From DASQEH01 sp035633755 (lineage in GTDB: Bacteria; Actinomycetota; Actinomycetes; Propionibacteriales; Nocardioidaceae), in contig DASQEH010000070.1 in the NCBI GenBank assembly GCA_035633755.1, positions 1 to 10,517 of the forward strand: DNA of 10,517 nt, written 5' to 3'. Below are positions 1 to 5,718 of this stretch, piece after piece (positions within the stretch are counted from its first letter, which is position 1; each line of letters starts with the position of its first letter). The notes under the pieces were generated by a model. That model saw only the letters and a program-made list of their open reading frames with translations. It had not been told where the DNA came from and made no database searches. Position numbers and translations under genes: made by a program.

Positions 1-12
1 TTCGCGGCTCAT
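1..12 (-). CDS. Start of a minus-strand gene cut by the left edge; possibly a thiosulfate sulfurtransferase
   Basis: Only four codons are visible on the minus strand (Met-Ser-Arg-Glu), running off the left edge. The start is well supported: the complement of 21-25 is GGAGG, placed 8 nt before the ATG at 12-10. The product cannot be read from four residues. In mycobacteria, a CysA-type rhodanese gene lies close to glnR on the opposite strand, and actinobacterial homologues can begin Met-Ser-Arg-Glu, so a thiosulfate sulfurtransferase is a synteny-based guess. The neighbouring MoaD/ThiS-like gene, also sulfur-related and on the same strand, fits that guess without proving it. Confidence 0.5.
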
Positions 13-34
13 AGGGATTACCTCCGGTGGTGTC

Positions 35-56
35 CTCTTCGCTCAGTCACGAAGAG
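35..56 (-). other. Hairpin in the leader of the left-edge gene
   Basis: CTCTTCG (35-41) and CGAAGAG (50-56) form a perfect 7-bp stem with an 8-nt loop. It ends 9 nt before the GGAGG ribosome binding site of the minus-strand gene starting at base 12, so it would lie in that gene's 5' leader. There is no T-run after it on the minus strand, which argues against a simple terminator. It could stabilise the leader or take part in translational control. Confidence 0.4.
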
Positions 57-320
57 AGGTGGTTGGCGGACGAGAACTAAAGGGTCGAGCTGCCAGGTGA
101 CGAGTTCGACCTTCCGCGGCGCTACTCAGGAACACTCGCAAAGCTGACCTGAAGAGGTCGCCGGAGGTGTCGGCCGAGTTGTTGCGCCGTCGGTCAGGGG
201 AGACGACACAAGGTCGTAGCGGTGCGGCAGTTGTCTACCACACGCCGCTTCGTCAAGAATGCCGACCTCATACTTCGAGAGTACGCGCCCGCGCCGACAG
301 TGTACGAACACGCCCATGTG

Positions 321-338
321 ATGAGACGACCGTCTCAT
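321..338. promoter_or_regulatory. Operator-like palindrome (TetR-type)
   Basis: ATGAGACG-AC-CGTCTCAT is an inverted repeat with perfect 8-bp arms and a 2-nt centre. Size, symmetry and the TGAGAC/GTCTCA half-sites resemble operators of TetR-family repressors in actinobacteria. It lies 309 bases upstream of the left-edge minus-strand gene and 117 bases beyond the stop of the MoaD-like gene. No TetR-family gene is present in the window, so the regulator would have to be encoded elsewhere. Binding is inferred from symmetry alone. Confidence 0.45.
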
Positions 339-405
339 TACAGCGTCTGTGCACGCTTCGAGCAGGCTCCCTTCGTCGCCCCCACCCGCTGCCAGCGAAA
401 CGGGG

Positions 406-432
406 GTATGGCACATACGGTCCGGACCATAC
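406..432. promoter_or_regulatory. Dyad-rich element downstream of the MoaD-like gene
   Basis: A perfect 10-bp palindrome GGTCCGGACC (419-428) overlaps a second inverted repeat, GTATGG (406-411) with CCATAC (427-432). The two pairings exclude each other. The element lies 23 bases past the stop of the MoaD-like gene on the minus strand. It could end that transcript, although no T-run follows on the minus strand, or be a protein-binding site. Confidence 0.3.
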
Positions 433-454
433 GACTGGGCGCCGTGGTAGCCGG

Positions 455-763
455 TCACCCACCCGCGAACGGGGGGAGTACCTCGATCACATCCCCCTCG
501 GCGACAGCGATAGTCTCGAGGTCGAGAGTGTTGACCGGACGGTCGCCCAGCAGGAGCGACGACATCGACAGCACGTGAGCGAACCGGACGTTGTCCGGAC
601 GAGCCGCTCGAGCCTTGTGCAGGATCTCCGACACGGTCGACCCTGACAGCTGCTCCTCCGTGACCTCGGCTGCCGATCGGGCCGCAGCCCAATAGCGAAC
701 CGTCACGCGGGACGACGACGGAGCCGTCTCGCGGTCTGGTGGAACCGGCCCGGCGCTGTCCAT
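455..763 (-). CDS. MoaD/ThiS-family sulfur carrier protein
   Basis: The 102-residue product has the length and shape of a beta-grasp sulfur carrier. It opens with a strand 'VTVRYWAAARSAAEV', has a central helix ('TVSEILHKARAA'), and ends in 'VIEVLPPFAGG'. The C-terminal Gly-Gly is the residue pair that family members have adenylated and converted to thiocarboxylate for molybdopterin, thiamine or cysteine synthesis. A ~17-residue N-terminal extension precedes the fold. The ATG at 763 was chosen because the fold begins shortly after it and a weak GAGAG lies about 9 nt upstream; the longer frame beyond it is the antisense of glnR. It stands alone, with no MoaE, ThiG or adenylyltransferase nearby, so its pathway is open. 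It is divergent from glnR and reads toward the left-edge gene. Confidence 0.85.
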   Translation of the reverse strand: MDSAGPVPPDRETAPSSSRVTVRYWAAARSAAEVTEEQLSGSTVSEILHKARAARPDNVRFAHVLSMSSLLLGDRPVNTLDLETIAVAEGDVIEVLPPFAGG

Positions 764-822
764 GTCCGGTATTCTCTCAGGTGCAATGAGGCCCGGCGCA
801 CCGCCGGAGGCCCCGCCTGCTA

Positions 823-856
823 CAGACCTGTGTCGTGGGGGCACCGAGGAGGTCTG
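823..856 (+). promoter_or_regulatory. Inverted repeat overlapping the glnR ribosome binding site
   Basis: CAGACCT (823-829) is exactly complementary to AGGTCTG (850-856). The second arm overlaps the Shine-Dalgarno sequence GAGGAGGT (846-853) that precedes the glnR ATG at 860. In the mRNA the 7-bp stem with its 20-nt loop would pair with half of the ribosome binding site. The GTG at 830 lies inside the loop and is a poorer start candidate because nothing like a ribosome binding site precedes it. Confidence 0.4.
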
Positions 857-859
857 CAC

Positions 860-1600
860 ATGAGCACCCTGCTGTTGCTGACGAACGCGCTGCAGCCATC
901 CAGTGACGTGCTGCCAGCGTTGGGCTTGCTGGGCCACCACGTGCGAATCCTTCCGGCCGAGGCGACGGTCCTGCTGGAGGCGCCCGACTGCGACGCGGTA
1001 CTCGTCGACGGACGCCACGATCTTGCGGCAGTGCGAGGGCTGTGCCGGCTGATCAGGACCACCGGCGTCGACGTACCCGTCATCCTTCTCGTGACCGAGG
1101 GAGGGCTGACCGTCGTGTCCGCTGACTGGGGTGCGGACGACGTCCTCCTGGTCACGGCCGGCCCCGCCGAAGTGGAGGCCAGACTGCGCCTCACAGCCGG
1201 ACGACTGGCCGCCAGCGACGGCGCGGACGAGCCTGAGGCGATCATCCGCAGCGGTGCGGTCGAGATCGACGAAGCGTCCTACACCGTGAAGCTCGACGGT
1301 CGCGGGCTCGACCTCACATTCAAGGAGTTCGAGCTCCTGAAGTACCTGGCTCAGCATCCCGGCCGCGTGTTCAGCCGGCAGCAGCTCCTTCAGGAGGTGT
1401 GGGGCTACGACTACTTCGGCGGGACCCGCACCGTGGACGTCCATGTACGCCGGCTGCGCGCCAAGCTCGGACCCGAGCGTGAGTCGCTGATCGGGACGGT
1501 CCGCAACGTCGGTTACCGTTTCGTGCTTCCCGCCAGCGAGCGGGCGTCCTCGGAGGTCACGTCGACACCGGCCGAGCTCCTCGACCAGCGCCGTTCGTGA
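860..1600 (+). CDS. glnR: GlnR-like orphan OmpR-type nitrogen regulator
   Basis: The 246-residue product has an N-terminal receiver-like domain (about 1-118) and a C-terminal winged helix of OmpR/PhoB type (about 128-223; 'LTFKEFELLKYL', 'VDVHVRRLRAKL', 'IGTVRNVGYRF'). The receiver is degenerate. Asp50 is kept, but the usual acidic pair near the N-terminus is replaced by 'LLLLTNAL' and the conserved Lys near residue 100 is missing. Thr8, Asp50 and Arg52 match the trio reported to hold GlnR dimers together without phosphorylation. No sensor kinase is adjacent, as expected for GlnR, and mshD follows directly, as in mycobacteria. GlnR controls ammonium and nitrate assimilation genes as a transcription factor. 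The ATG at 860 is fixed by GAGGAGGT 6 nt upstream. A GlnR paralogue with another role is the main alternative. Confidence 0.85.
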   Translation: MSTLLLLTNALQPSSDVLPALGLLGHHVRILPAEATVLLEAPDCDAVLVDGRHDLAAVRGLCRLIRTTGVDVPVILLVTEGGLTVVSADWGADDVLLVTAGPAEVEARLRLTAGRLAASDGADEPEAIIRSGAVEIDEASYTVKLDGRGLDLTFKEFELLKYLAQHPGRVFSRQQLLQEVWGYDYFGGTRTVDVHVRRLRAKLGPERESLIGTVRNVGYRFVLPASERASSEVTSTPAELLDQRRS

Positions 1601-2517
1601 CGAGGAAGTCCGCTTCGGTCCGGGCCCGCACGCCGGGACTCTCCTCGGACGAGCATGCCCGCGTCCTGCAGGTCGACCGGCAAGCCCTCGAGGCCGACGG
1701 CGTGTCCGCTCTCGATGACCAGGTACGGCTTGACCTCGCCGCCTCGGAGGCACCGGCCCGTCACCTGGTTTGCGAATCGGCCGGCGGACACATCACCGGC
1801 TACGCCCACGCCGACCTTCGCCCCACTGATGCGGTTGTTGCCCATCTGGTGGTGGCTCCTGCCAGCAGACTCCATGGCGTGGGCACCGCCCTGCTAGCCG
1901 AGTTGGATCGTGTCCGTCCGGAGCTGCCCCTGCGGGTGTGGGCCCACGGTGACACGCCGGGAGCGCAGGCGATGGCAGCCCGGCACGGCTTCCGGCGCGT
2001 ACGCGAGCTGCGACAGCTGCGGCTCGTCGTCAGGGACGCGCCCCTGTCCACACCGTCGTACCCGGAGCAGACGACAGTGCGGCCATTCGTTCCCGGCGTC
2101 GATGACGAGGCGTGGGTAGCGGTCAACGCCGCCGCATTTCGCCACCACCCGGAGCAGGGCCGGCTCAGCGTTGACGACCTGCGCCAGCGCCTGGCTCAGC
2201 CCTGGTTCGACGCCGCCGGGTTCTTCGTCGCCGAGCGCGCCGGTGACATGGTGGGCTATCACTGGACCAAGACGCACCCGAGTGAAGGCCCAGGTCGCCC
2301 TAAGCCGGTGGGCGAGGTGTACGTGCTCGGTGTGCACCCTGACGCGCAGGGGCTCGGGCTCGGCCGCGCGCTCACCCTGACCGGACTGCTCCACCTTCGA
2401 CAGCGTGGACTGGACGAGGTGATGCTCTATGTCGAGAGTGACAACCTCCCCGCAATCGCGGTGTACGAGCGTCTTGGTTTCACCACGGCGTCGGTCGACG
2501 TGATGTACGCGCGGTAG
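1597..2517 (+). CDS. mshD: Mycothiol synthase (mycothiol acetyltransferase)
   Basis: MshD acetylates Cys-GlcN-Ins with acetyl-CoA, the last step in mycothiol synthesis, the actinobacterial counterpart of glutathione. The 306-residue length matches the family (about 300-315), and two GNAT domains are present. The N-terminal one has a CoA loop around 'RLHGVG' (91-96). The C-terminal one has 'VYVLGVHPDAQGLGLG' (241-256), with Glu240 just before it where MshD has a conserved acidic residue. 'FRHHPEQG' (181-188) and 'YHWTK' (221-225) are also typical of MshD. The GTG start overlaps the glnR stop (GTGA), and no separate ribosome binding site is visible, so translation is probably coupled to glnR. 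The first ~20 residues look unconserved and the true start could lie slightly downstream. Confidence 0.92.
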   Translation: MTRKSASVRARTPGLSSDEHARVLQVDRQALEADGVSALDDQVRLDLAASEAPARHLVCESAGGHITGYAHADLRPTDAVVAHLVVAPASRLHGVGTALLAELDRVRPELPLRVWAHGDTPGAQAMAARHGFRRVRELRQLRLVVRDAPLSTPSYPEQTTVRPFVPGVDDEAWVAVNAAAFRHHPEQGRLSVDDLRQRLAQPWFDAAGFFVAERAGDMVGYHWTKTHPSEGPGRPKPVGEVYVLGVHPDAQGLGLGRALTLTGLLHLRQRGLDEVMLYVESDNLPAIAVYERLGFTTASVDVMYAR

Positions 2518-2547
2518 CCGATCGATCAGCCAGCGCAGAGATCCCCG

Positions 2548-2576
2548 CGGTTCGCCGATGGGTGAGACGATATATC
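2548..2576 (+). promoter_or_regulatory. Possible ppk1 promoter region with a weak PHO-box-like stretch
   Basis: TATATC (2571-2576) is a strong AT island in very GC-rich DNA and resembles a -10 box. About 17 bases upstream there is no TTGACA-like -35. Instead GTTCGCCGATG (2550-2560) matches 8 of 11 positions of the Streptomyces PhoP direct-repeat consensus, and the next 11-mer matches about 6. PhoP sites often replace a -35 element. If TATATC were the -10, transcription would start inside the annotated ppk1 start region. GGGTGAG (2560-2566), 11 nt before the ATG, is the only ribosome-binding candidate. Confidence 0.3.
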
Positions 2577-2577
2577 C

Positions 2578-4806
2578 ATGTCGATTGAACAAGCCGTCCC
2601 GCCCTCCACCAGCGACAGTTCTGAAGCCGCTGAGGAACTGCCAGCCAGCCCTTCCGGTGCGACCGACGACGGTGCGAGCCCCATGGTCGAGCGGATGTCG
2701 GCCAGCGAGGCGTTCGACCTCGACCCGCCCTACAAGCCCGACTTCGACGACCTGCCCGAAGGCCGTTTCCTCGACCGCGAGCTGTCGTGGTTGCGCTTCA
2801 ACAGCCGGGTCTTGGAGCTGGCACAGAATCCTCGGGTCCCGTTGCTCGAACGCGCCCGGTTCCTGGCCATCTTCGCCAGCAACCTCGACGAGTTCTTCAT
2901 GGTGCGGGTCGCCGGACTGAAGCGCCGCATCGTCGCCGGCGTCGCGGTGCCCGCCGCCAGCGGGCTGATGCCTCGCGACGTGCTCGAGTCCATCTGGCGG
3001 GAAGCATCCGACCTGATGGAGCGCCACGGTGAGGTCTTCCGCTCCGACGTCATCAAGGCTCTCGCGGGCGCCGACATCGGTGTGCTCCGGTGGGATGACC
3101 TTGACACCGACGAGCAGAAGAAGATGCAGGACCTGTTCCGCGAACGCATCTTCCCGGTGCTCACACCACTCGCCGTCGACCCGGCGCACCCGTTCCCCTA
3201 CATCTCGGGACTGTCACTCAACCTGGCGGTCACCATTCGTAACCCCGACACCGGCAAGGAGCACTTCGCCCGCGTCAAGGTGCCGCCCATCTTCCCGCGC
3301 TTCGTGGCGCTGGGGGCTCAGCGTTTCGTGCCGCTCGAAGATGTCATTGCGGCACACCTCGACCAGCTCTTCCCCGGCATGGAGGTCCTGCAGCATCATG
3401 CCTTCCGCGTCACTCGCAACGAGGACCTCGAGGTCGAGGAGGATGACGCCGAGAACCTTCTCCAGGCCCTCGAACGCGAGCTTCAACGCCGTCGCTTCGG
3501 GCCTCCGGTACGACTTGAGGTCGAGCACACGATCGACCCGCACGTCCTCAAGCTGCTCATCTCGGAGCTCGAGGTGTCCGACAACGAGGTCTTCCACCTA
3601 CCCGGCCCCCTCGACCTGACAGGTCTGCACGGGATCGCCGACCTGGACCGACCAGAGCTGAAGTTCCCGGCCTTCATCCCCCACACCCATGTGCATCTCG
3701 CAGAGGTGGAGTCGGCCAGCCCAGCCGACATGTTCAGCGCGATCTCCAGGCGCGACGTGCTGCTGCATCACCCCTACGACTCGTTCGCCACGAGCGTGCA
3801 GCGCTTCGTCGAACAGGCCGCCGCGGACCCGCACGTGCTGGCCATCAAGCAGACGCTGTACCGCACGTCGGGTGACTCACCGATCATCGACGCCTTGATC
3901 GACGCCGCACAGGCCGGGAAGCAGGTGCTGGTCCTCGTCGAGATCAAGGCCCGGTTCGACGAGCACGCCAACATCAAATGGGCCCGCAAGCTCGAAGAGG
4001 CCGGCTGCCACGTCGTCCACGGCCTCGTCGGACTCAAGACGCACTGCAAGCTCGCCCTCGTCGTGCGCGACGAAGGCGTCCGCATGCGCCGCTACGCCCA
4101 CATCGGCACTGGCAACTACAACCCCAAGACCGCCCGCCTCTACGAGGACCTAGGCCTGCTCACCGCCGATGACGGCATCACCTCGGACCTCAGCAATCTC
4201 TTCAACAACCTGAGCGGGTTCGCGCGGCACCGCGACTACCAGCACCTCCTCGTGGCGCCGGAGTCCGTCCGGGCGGGCCTGCTGGACCATGTCGAGCGCG
4301 AGATCAACCACCACCGCGAAGGCCGTCCGGCCCGGATCCGGATCAAGGTCAACTCCTTGGTGGACGAGGCGCTCGTGGACGCCTTGTACCGGGCATCACA
4401 GGCGGGCGTCGTTGTCGACATCTTGACGCGTGGGATCTGTACGCTGCGGCCCGGCGTTCCCGGTCTGTCCGACAACATCACAGTGCGCAGCGTCCTCGGG
4501 CGCTTCCTCGAGCACAGCCGCATCTTCTGGTTCGAGAACGCCGGGGAACCGCAGGCATGGATCGGGTCCGCCGACCTCATGCACAGGAACCTGGACCGGC
4601 GGGTCGAGGTTCTTGTCCAGATCCCGAGCGTCGCCCACGTGCGGGAGCTGGGTGAGCTGCTGGATCTCAGTTTCGACGATGGGACTGCTTCCTGGCAGCT
4701 GGAGAGCGACGGCTCGTGGACCGGCCGCCATGTCGGCTCCGACGGCCAGCCGCTCACGGACCTGCAGGCCGCGTTGATCGCCAAGCACCGTCGCCGCCGC
4801 CGATGA
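2578..4806 (+). CDS. ppk1: Polyphosphate kinase 1
   Basis: PPK1 reversibly transfers the terminal phosphate of ATP to inorganic polyphosphate. The 742-residue product contains the whole family: an N domain opening with 'FLDRELSWLRFNSRVLELA' (64-82), 'SNLDEFFMVRVAGLKRR' (101-117) and 'FPVLTPLAVDPAHPFP' (192-207), then the two phospholipase-D-like catalytic domains. His489 in 'GLKTHCK' corresponds to the autophosphorylated histidine (His435 in Escherichia coli). His646 in 'GRFLEHSR' is the second catalytic histidine (His592). 'HIGTGNYNPKTARLYED' (508-524) and 'WIGSADLMHRNLDRR' (661-675) are also intact. About 60 acidic, Ser/Pro-rich N-terminal residues are non-conserved, as in mycobacterial PPK1. 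The stop overlaps the next gene's ATG, so polyphosphate synthesis and the MutT1-like enzyme are probably co-translated. Start codon certainty is moderate because an AT-rich -10-like motif directly precedes the ATG. Confidence 0.97.
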   Translation: MSIEQAVPPSTSDSSEAAEELPASPSGATDDGASPMVERMSASEAFDLDPPYKPDFDDLPEGRFLDRELSWLRFNSRVLELAQNPRVPLLERARFLAIFASNLDEFFMVRVAGLKRRIVAGVAVPAASGLMPRDVLESIWREASDLMERHGEVFRSDVIKALAGADIGVLRWDDLDTDEQKKMQDLFRERIFPVLTPLAVDPAHPFPYISGLSLNLAVTIRNPDTGKEHFARVKVPPIFPRFVALGAQRFVPLEDVIAAHLDQLFPGMEVLQHHAFRVTRNEDLEVEEDDAENLLQALERELQRRRFGPPVRLEVEHTIDPHVLKLLISELEVSDNEVFHLPGPLDLTGLHGIADLDRPELKFPAFIPHTHVHLAEVESASPADMFSAISRRDVLLHHPYDSFATSVQRFVEQAAADPHVLAIKQTLYRTSGDSPIIDALIDAAQAGKQVLVLVEIKARFDEHANIKWARKLEEAGCHVVHGLVGLKTHCKLALVVRDEGVRMRRYAHIGTGNYNPKTARLYEDLGLLTADDGITSDLSNLFNNLSGFARHRDYQHLLVAPESVRAGLLDHVEREINHHREGRPARIRIKVNSLVDEALVDALYRASQAGVVVDILTRGICTLRPGVPGLSDNITVRSVLGRFLEHSRIFWFENAGEPQAWIGSADLMHRNLDRRVEVLVQIPSVAHVRELGELLDLSFDDGTASWQLESDGSWTGRHVGSDGQPLTDLQAALIAKHRRRRR

Positions 4807-5681
4807 GCCCGCGGGTCGCCGACAAGGGCTCGCCGGTACGTGCTGCCGGGTGTGTCGTGTGGCGGGCCGGAGGCAGTGAGCCCGAGGTTCTGCTCGTGCA
4901 CCGGCCCCGATACGACGACTGGTCGTTCCCGAAGGGCAAGCTCGATCGTGGCGAGACTCCGTTGAGCGCCGCTCTCCGCGAGGTGGAGGAGGAGACGGGT
5001 CTGCGGGTGCGCCTGGGACCTCCCCTGCCCGAGCAGCACTACACGATCTCCACTGGTGAGCCGAAGGTCGTGTCGTACTGGGCGGCTCGGCCACCGACGG
5101 GTGCGAACATCGCGTCGTACCGGCGAAACGCCGAGATCGACGACCTCACGTGGGTTCCGCTCTCGCTGGCAGCCGACGCTCTCACGCATAGTTGGGACTC
5201 CCAGCTGCTGGGGTCTTTCGCGGTTGCCGGCTACGACAGCTCACCGCTTGTCGTCGTCCGACACGCCCAGGCACGCAGTCGCAAGGGCTGGCGAGGGGCC
5301 GACTCCAGCCGACCACTCAAGGTCGAAGGCAAGAAGCAGGCGCAGGCCCTGGTCGACGTGCTGGGCGCCTATGGCGTGACGCGGGTCATCTCCAGTGACG
5401 CCGCGCGCTGCGTCGATACCGTGCTGCCGTATCTCAACTCCACTCGGGTGTCGATCCGGCTGGACCCAGCCTTCTCTCAGGACAAGATGCAACGGGGCGG
5501 GATGGCTCGCCAGGTGCGACAGGCGATGCAAAGCAGCAAACGCATCGCACTGTGCTCCCACCGGCCGGTGCTGCCGGCCATCTTCGAGGTCATCGGCATC
5601 GAACCGATCTCGCTGGACCCGGGCGGCGTGGTCGTCGTGCACCGCGACAAGGGCAAGGTGCTGAGCATCGAACAGCACTGA
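4803..5681 (+). CDS. mutT1: Nudix hydrolase fused to a histidine phosphatase (MutT1-like)
   Basis: The 292-residue product has two enzyme domains. The Nudix domain (about 10-140) carries a perfect Nudix box at 45-67: Gly45, Glu51, Arg59-Glu60, Glu63-Glu64 and Gly66. The C-terminal histidine phosphatase domain (about 147-290) has Arg153-His154 ('VRHAQA'), 'SSDAARC' (197-203) and a second catalytic His253 ('CSHRP'), closest to the SixA-like branch. This is the architecture of mycobacterial MutT1, which hydrolyses 8-oxo-dGTP and 8-oxo-GTP to the diphosphates, and diadenosine polyphosphates. Mycobacterial mutT1 also neighbours ppk1. The ATG overlaps the ppk1 stop (ATGA), fixing the start and implying coupled translation. 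A longer frame from 4716 only reads through ppk1. The stop codon lies in the first copy of a tandem duplication shared with pit. Confidence 0.93.
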   Translation: MSPRVADKGSPVRAAGCVVWRAGGSEPEVLLVHRPRYDDWSFPKGKLDRGETPLSAALREVEEETGLRVRLGPPLPEQHYTISTGEPKVVSYWAARPPTGANIASYRRNAEIDDLTWVPLSLAADALTHSWDSQLLGSFAVAGYDSSPLVVVRHAQARSRKGWRGADSSRPLKVEGKKQAQALVDVLGAYGVTRVISSDAARCVDTVLPYLNSTRVSIRLDPAFSQDKMQRGGMARQVRQAMQSSKRIALCSHRPVLPAIFEVIGIEPISLDPGGVVVVHRDKGKVLSIEQH

Positions 5682-5718
5682 CCCGGTTCACGTTCGAACA
5701 GCACTGACCCGGTTCACG
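5668..5718. repeat. 25-base tandem duplication holding the stop codons of both convergent genes
   Basis: Bases 5668-5692 and 5694-5718 are identical over 25 bases (TCGAACAGCACTGACC... ending GGTTCACG), with a period of 26. The left copy supplies the TGA of the mutT1-like gene (5679-5681), and the right copy supplies the TGA of pit on the other strand (5716-5714). Each copy carries both stops, so removing one copy would leave the two convergent genes ending within about 10 bases of each other with intact reading frames. The unit also holds an imperfect palindrome TGACCCGGTTCA but no terminator-like T-run. Confidence 0.9.

Larger units (their letters stand above)
13..454. other. 442-base non-coding region with several dyads
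   Basis: No reading frame here looks like a real protein. The frames that stay open on either strand have no ribosome binding site, no recognisable domain and low-complexity Arg/Pro/Ser-rich composition, and the base composition is less GC-rich than the flanking genes. The stretch lies downstream of the MoaD-like gene and upstream of the left-edge gene, so it should hold the latter's promoter and 5' leader. It contains a hairpin at 35-56, a small stem at 146-159 (GACCT/AGGTC), an operator-like dyad at 321-338 and a dyad at 406-432. I saw no tRNA and no riboswitch core that I could defend. Confidence 0.6.

Noticed and set aside
13..260. SAM-type riboswitch upstream of a possible sulfur gene
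   Set aside because: No recognisable SAM-I or SAM-IV core (paired arms around the conserved GGCAACC region) could be found on the minus strand.
167..646. Open plus-strand frame of 159 codons
   Set aside because: It is largely antisense to the MoaD-like gene or in non-coding DNA, with no recognisable domain.
126..692. Open minus-strand frame of 188 codons
   Set aside because: It overlaps the MoaD-like gene in another frame, has Arg/Gly/Pro-rich non-protein-like composition and no ribosome binding site.
764..1753. N-terminal extension of the MoaD-like frame across glnR
   Set aside because: It is the antisense of glnR; the MoaD fold starts just after the ATG at 763.
5681..5716. PHO boxes in the GGTTCACG copies of the tandem duplication
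   Set aside because: The cores are 26 bases apart, not 11 or 22, and lie at gene 3' ends rather than in a promoter.
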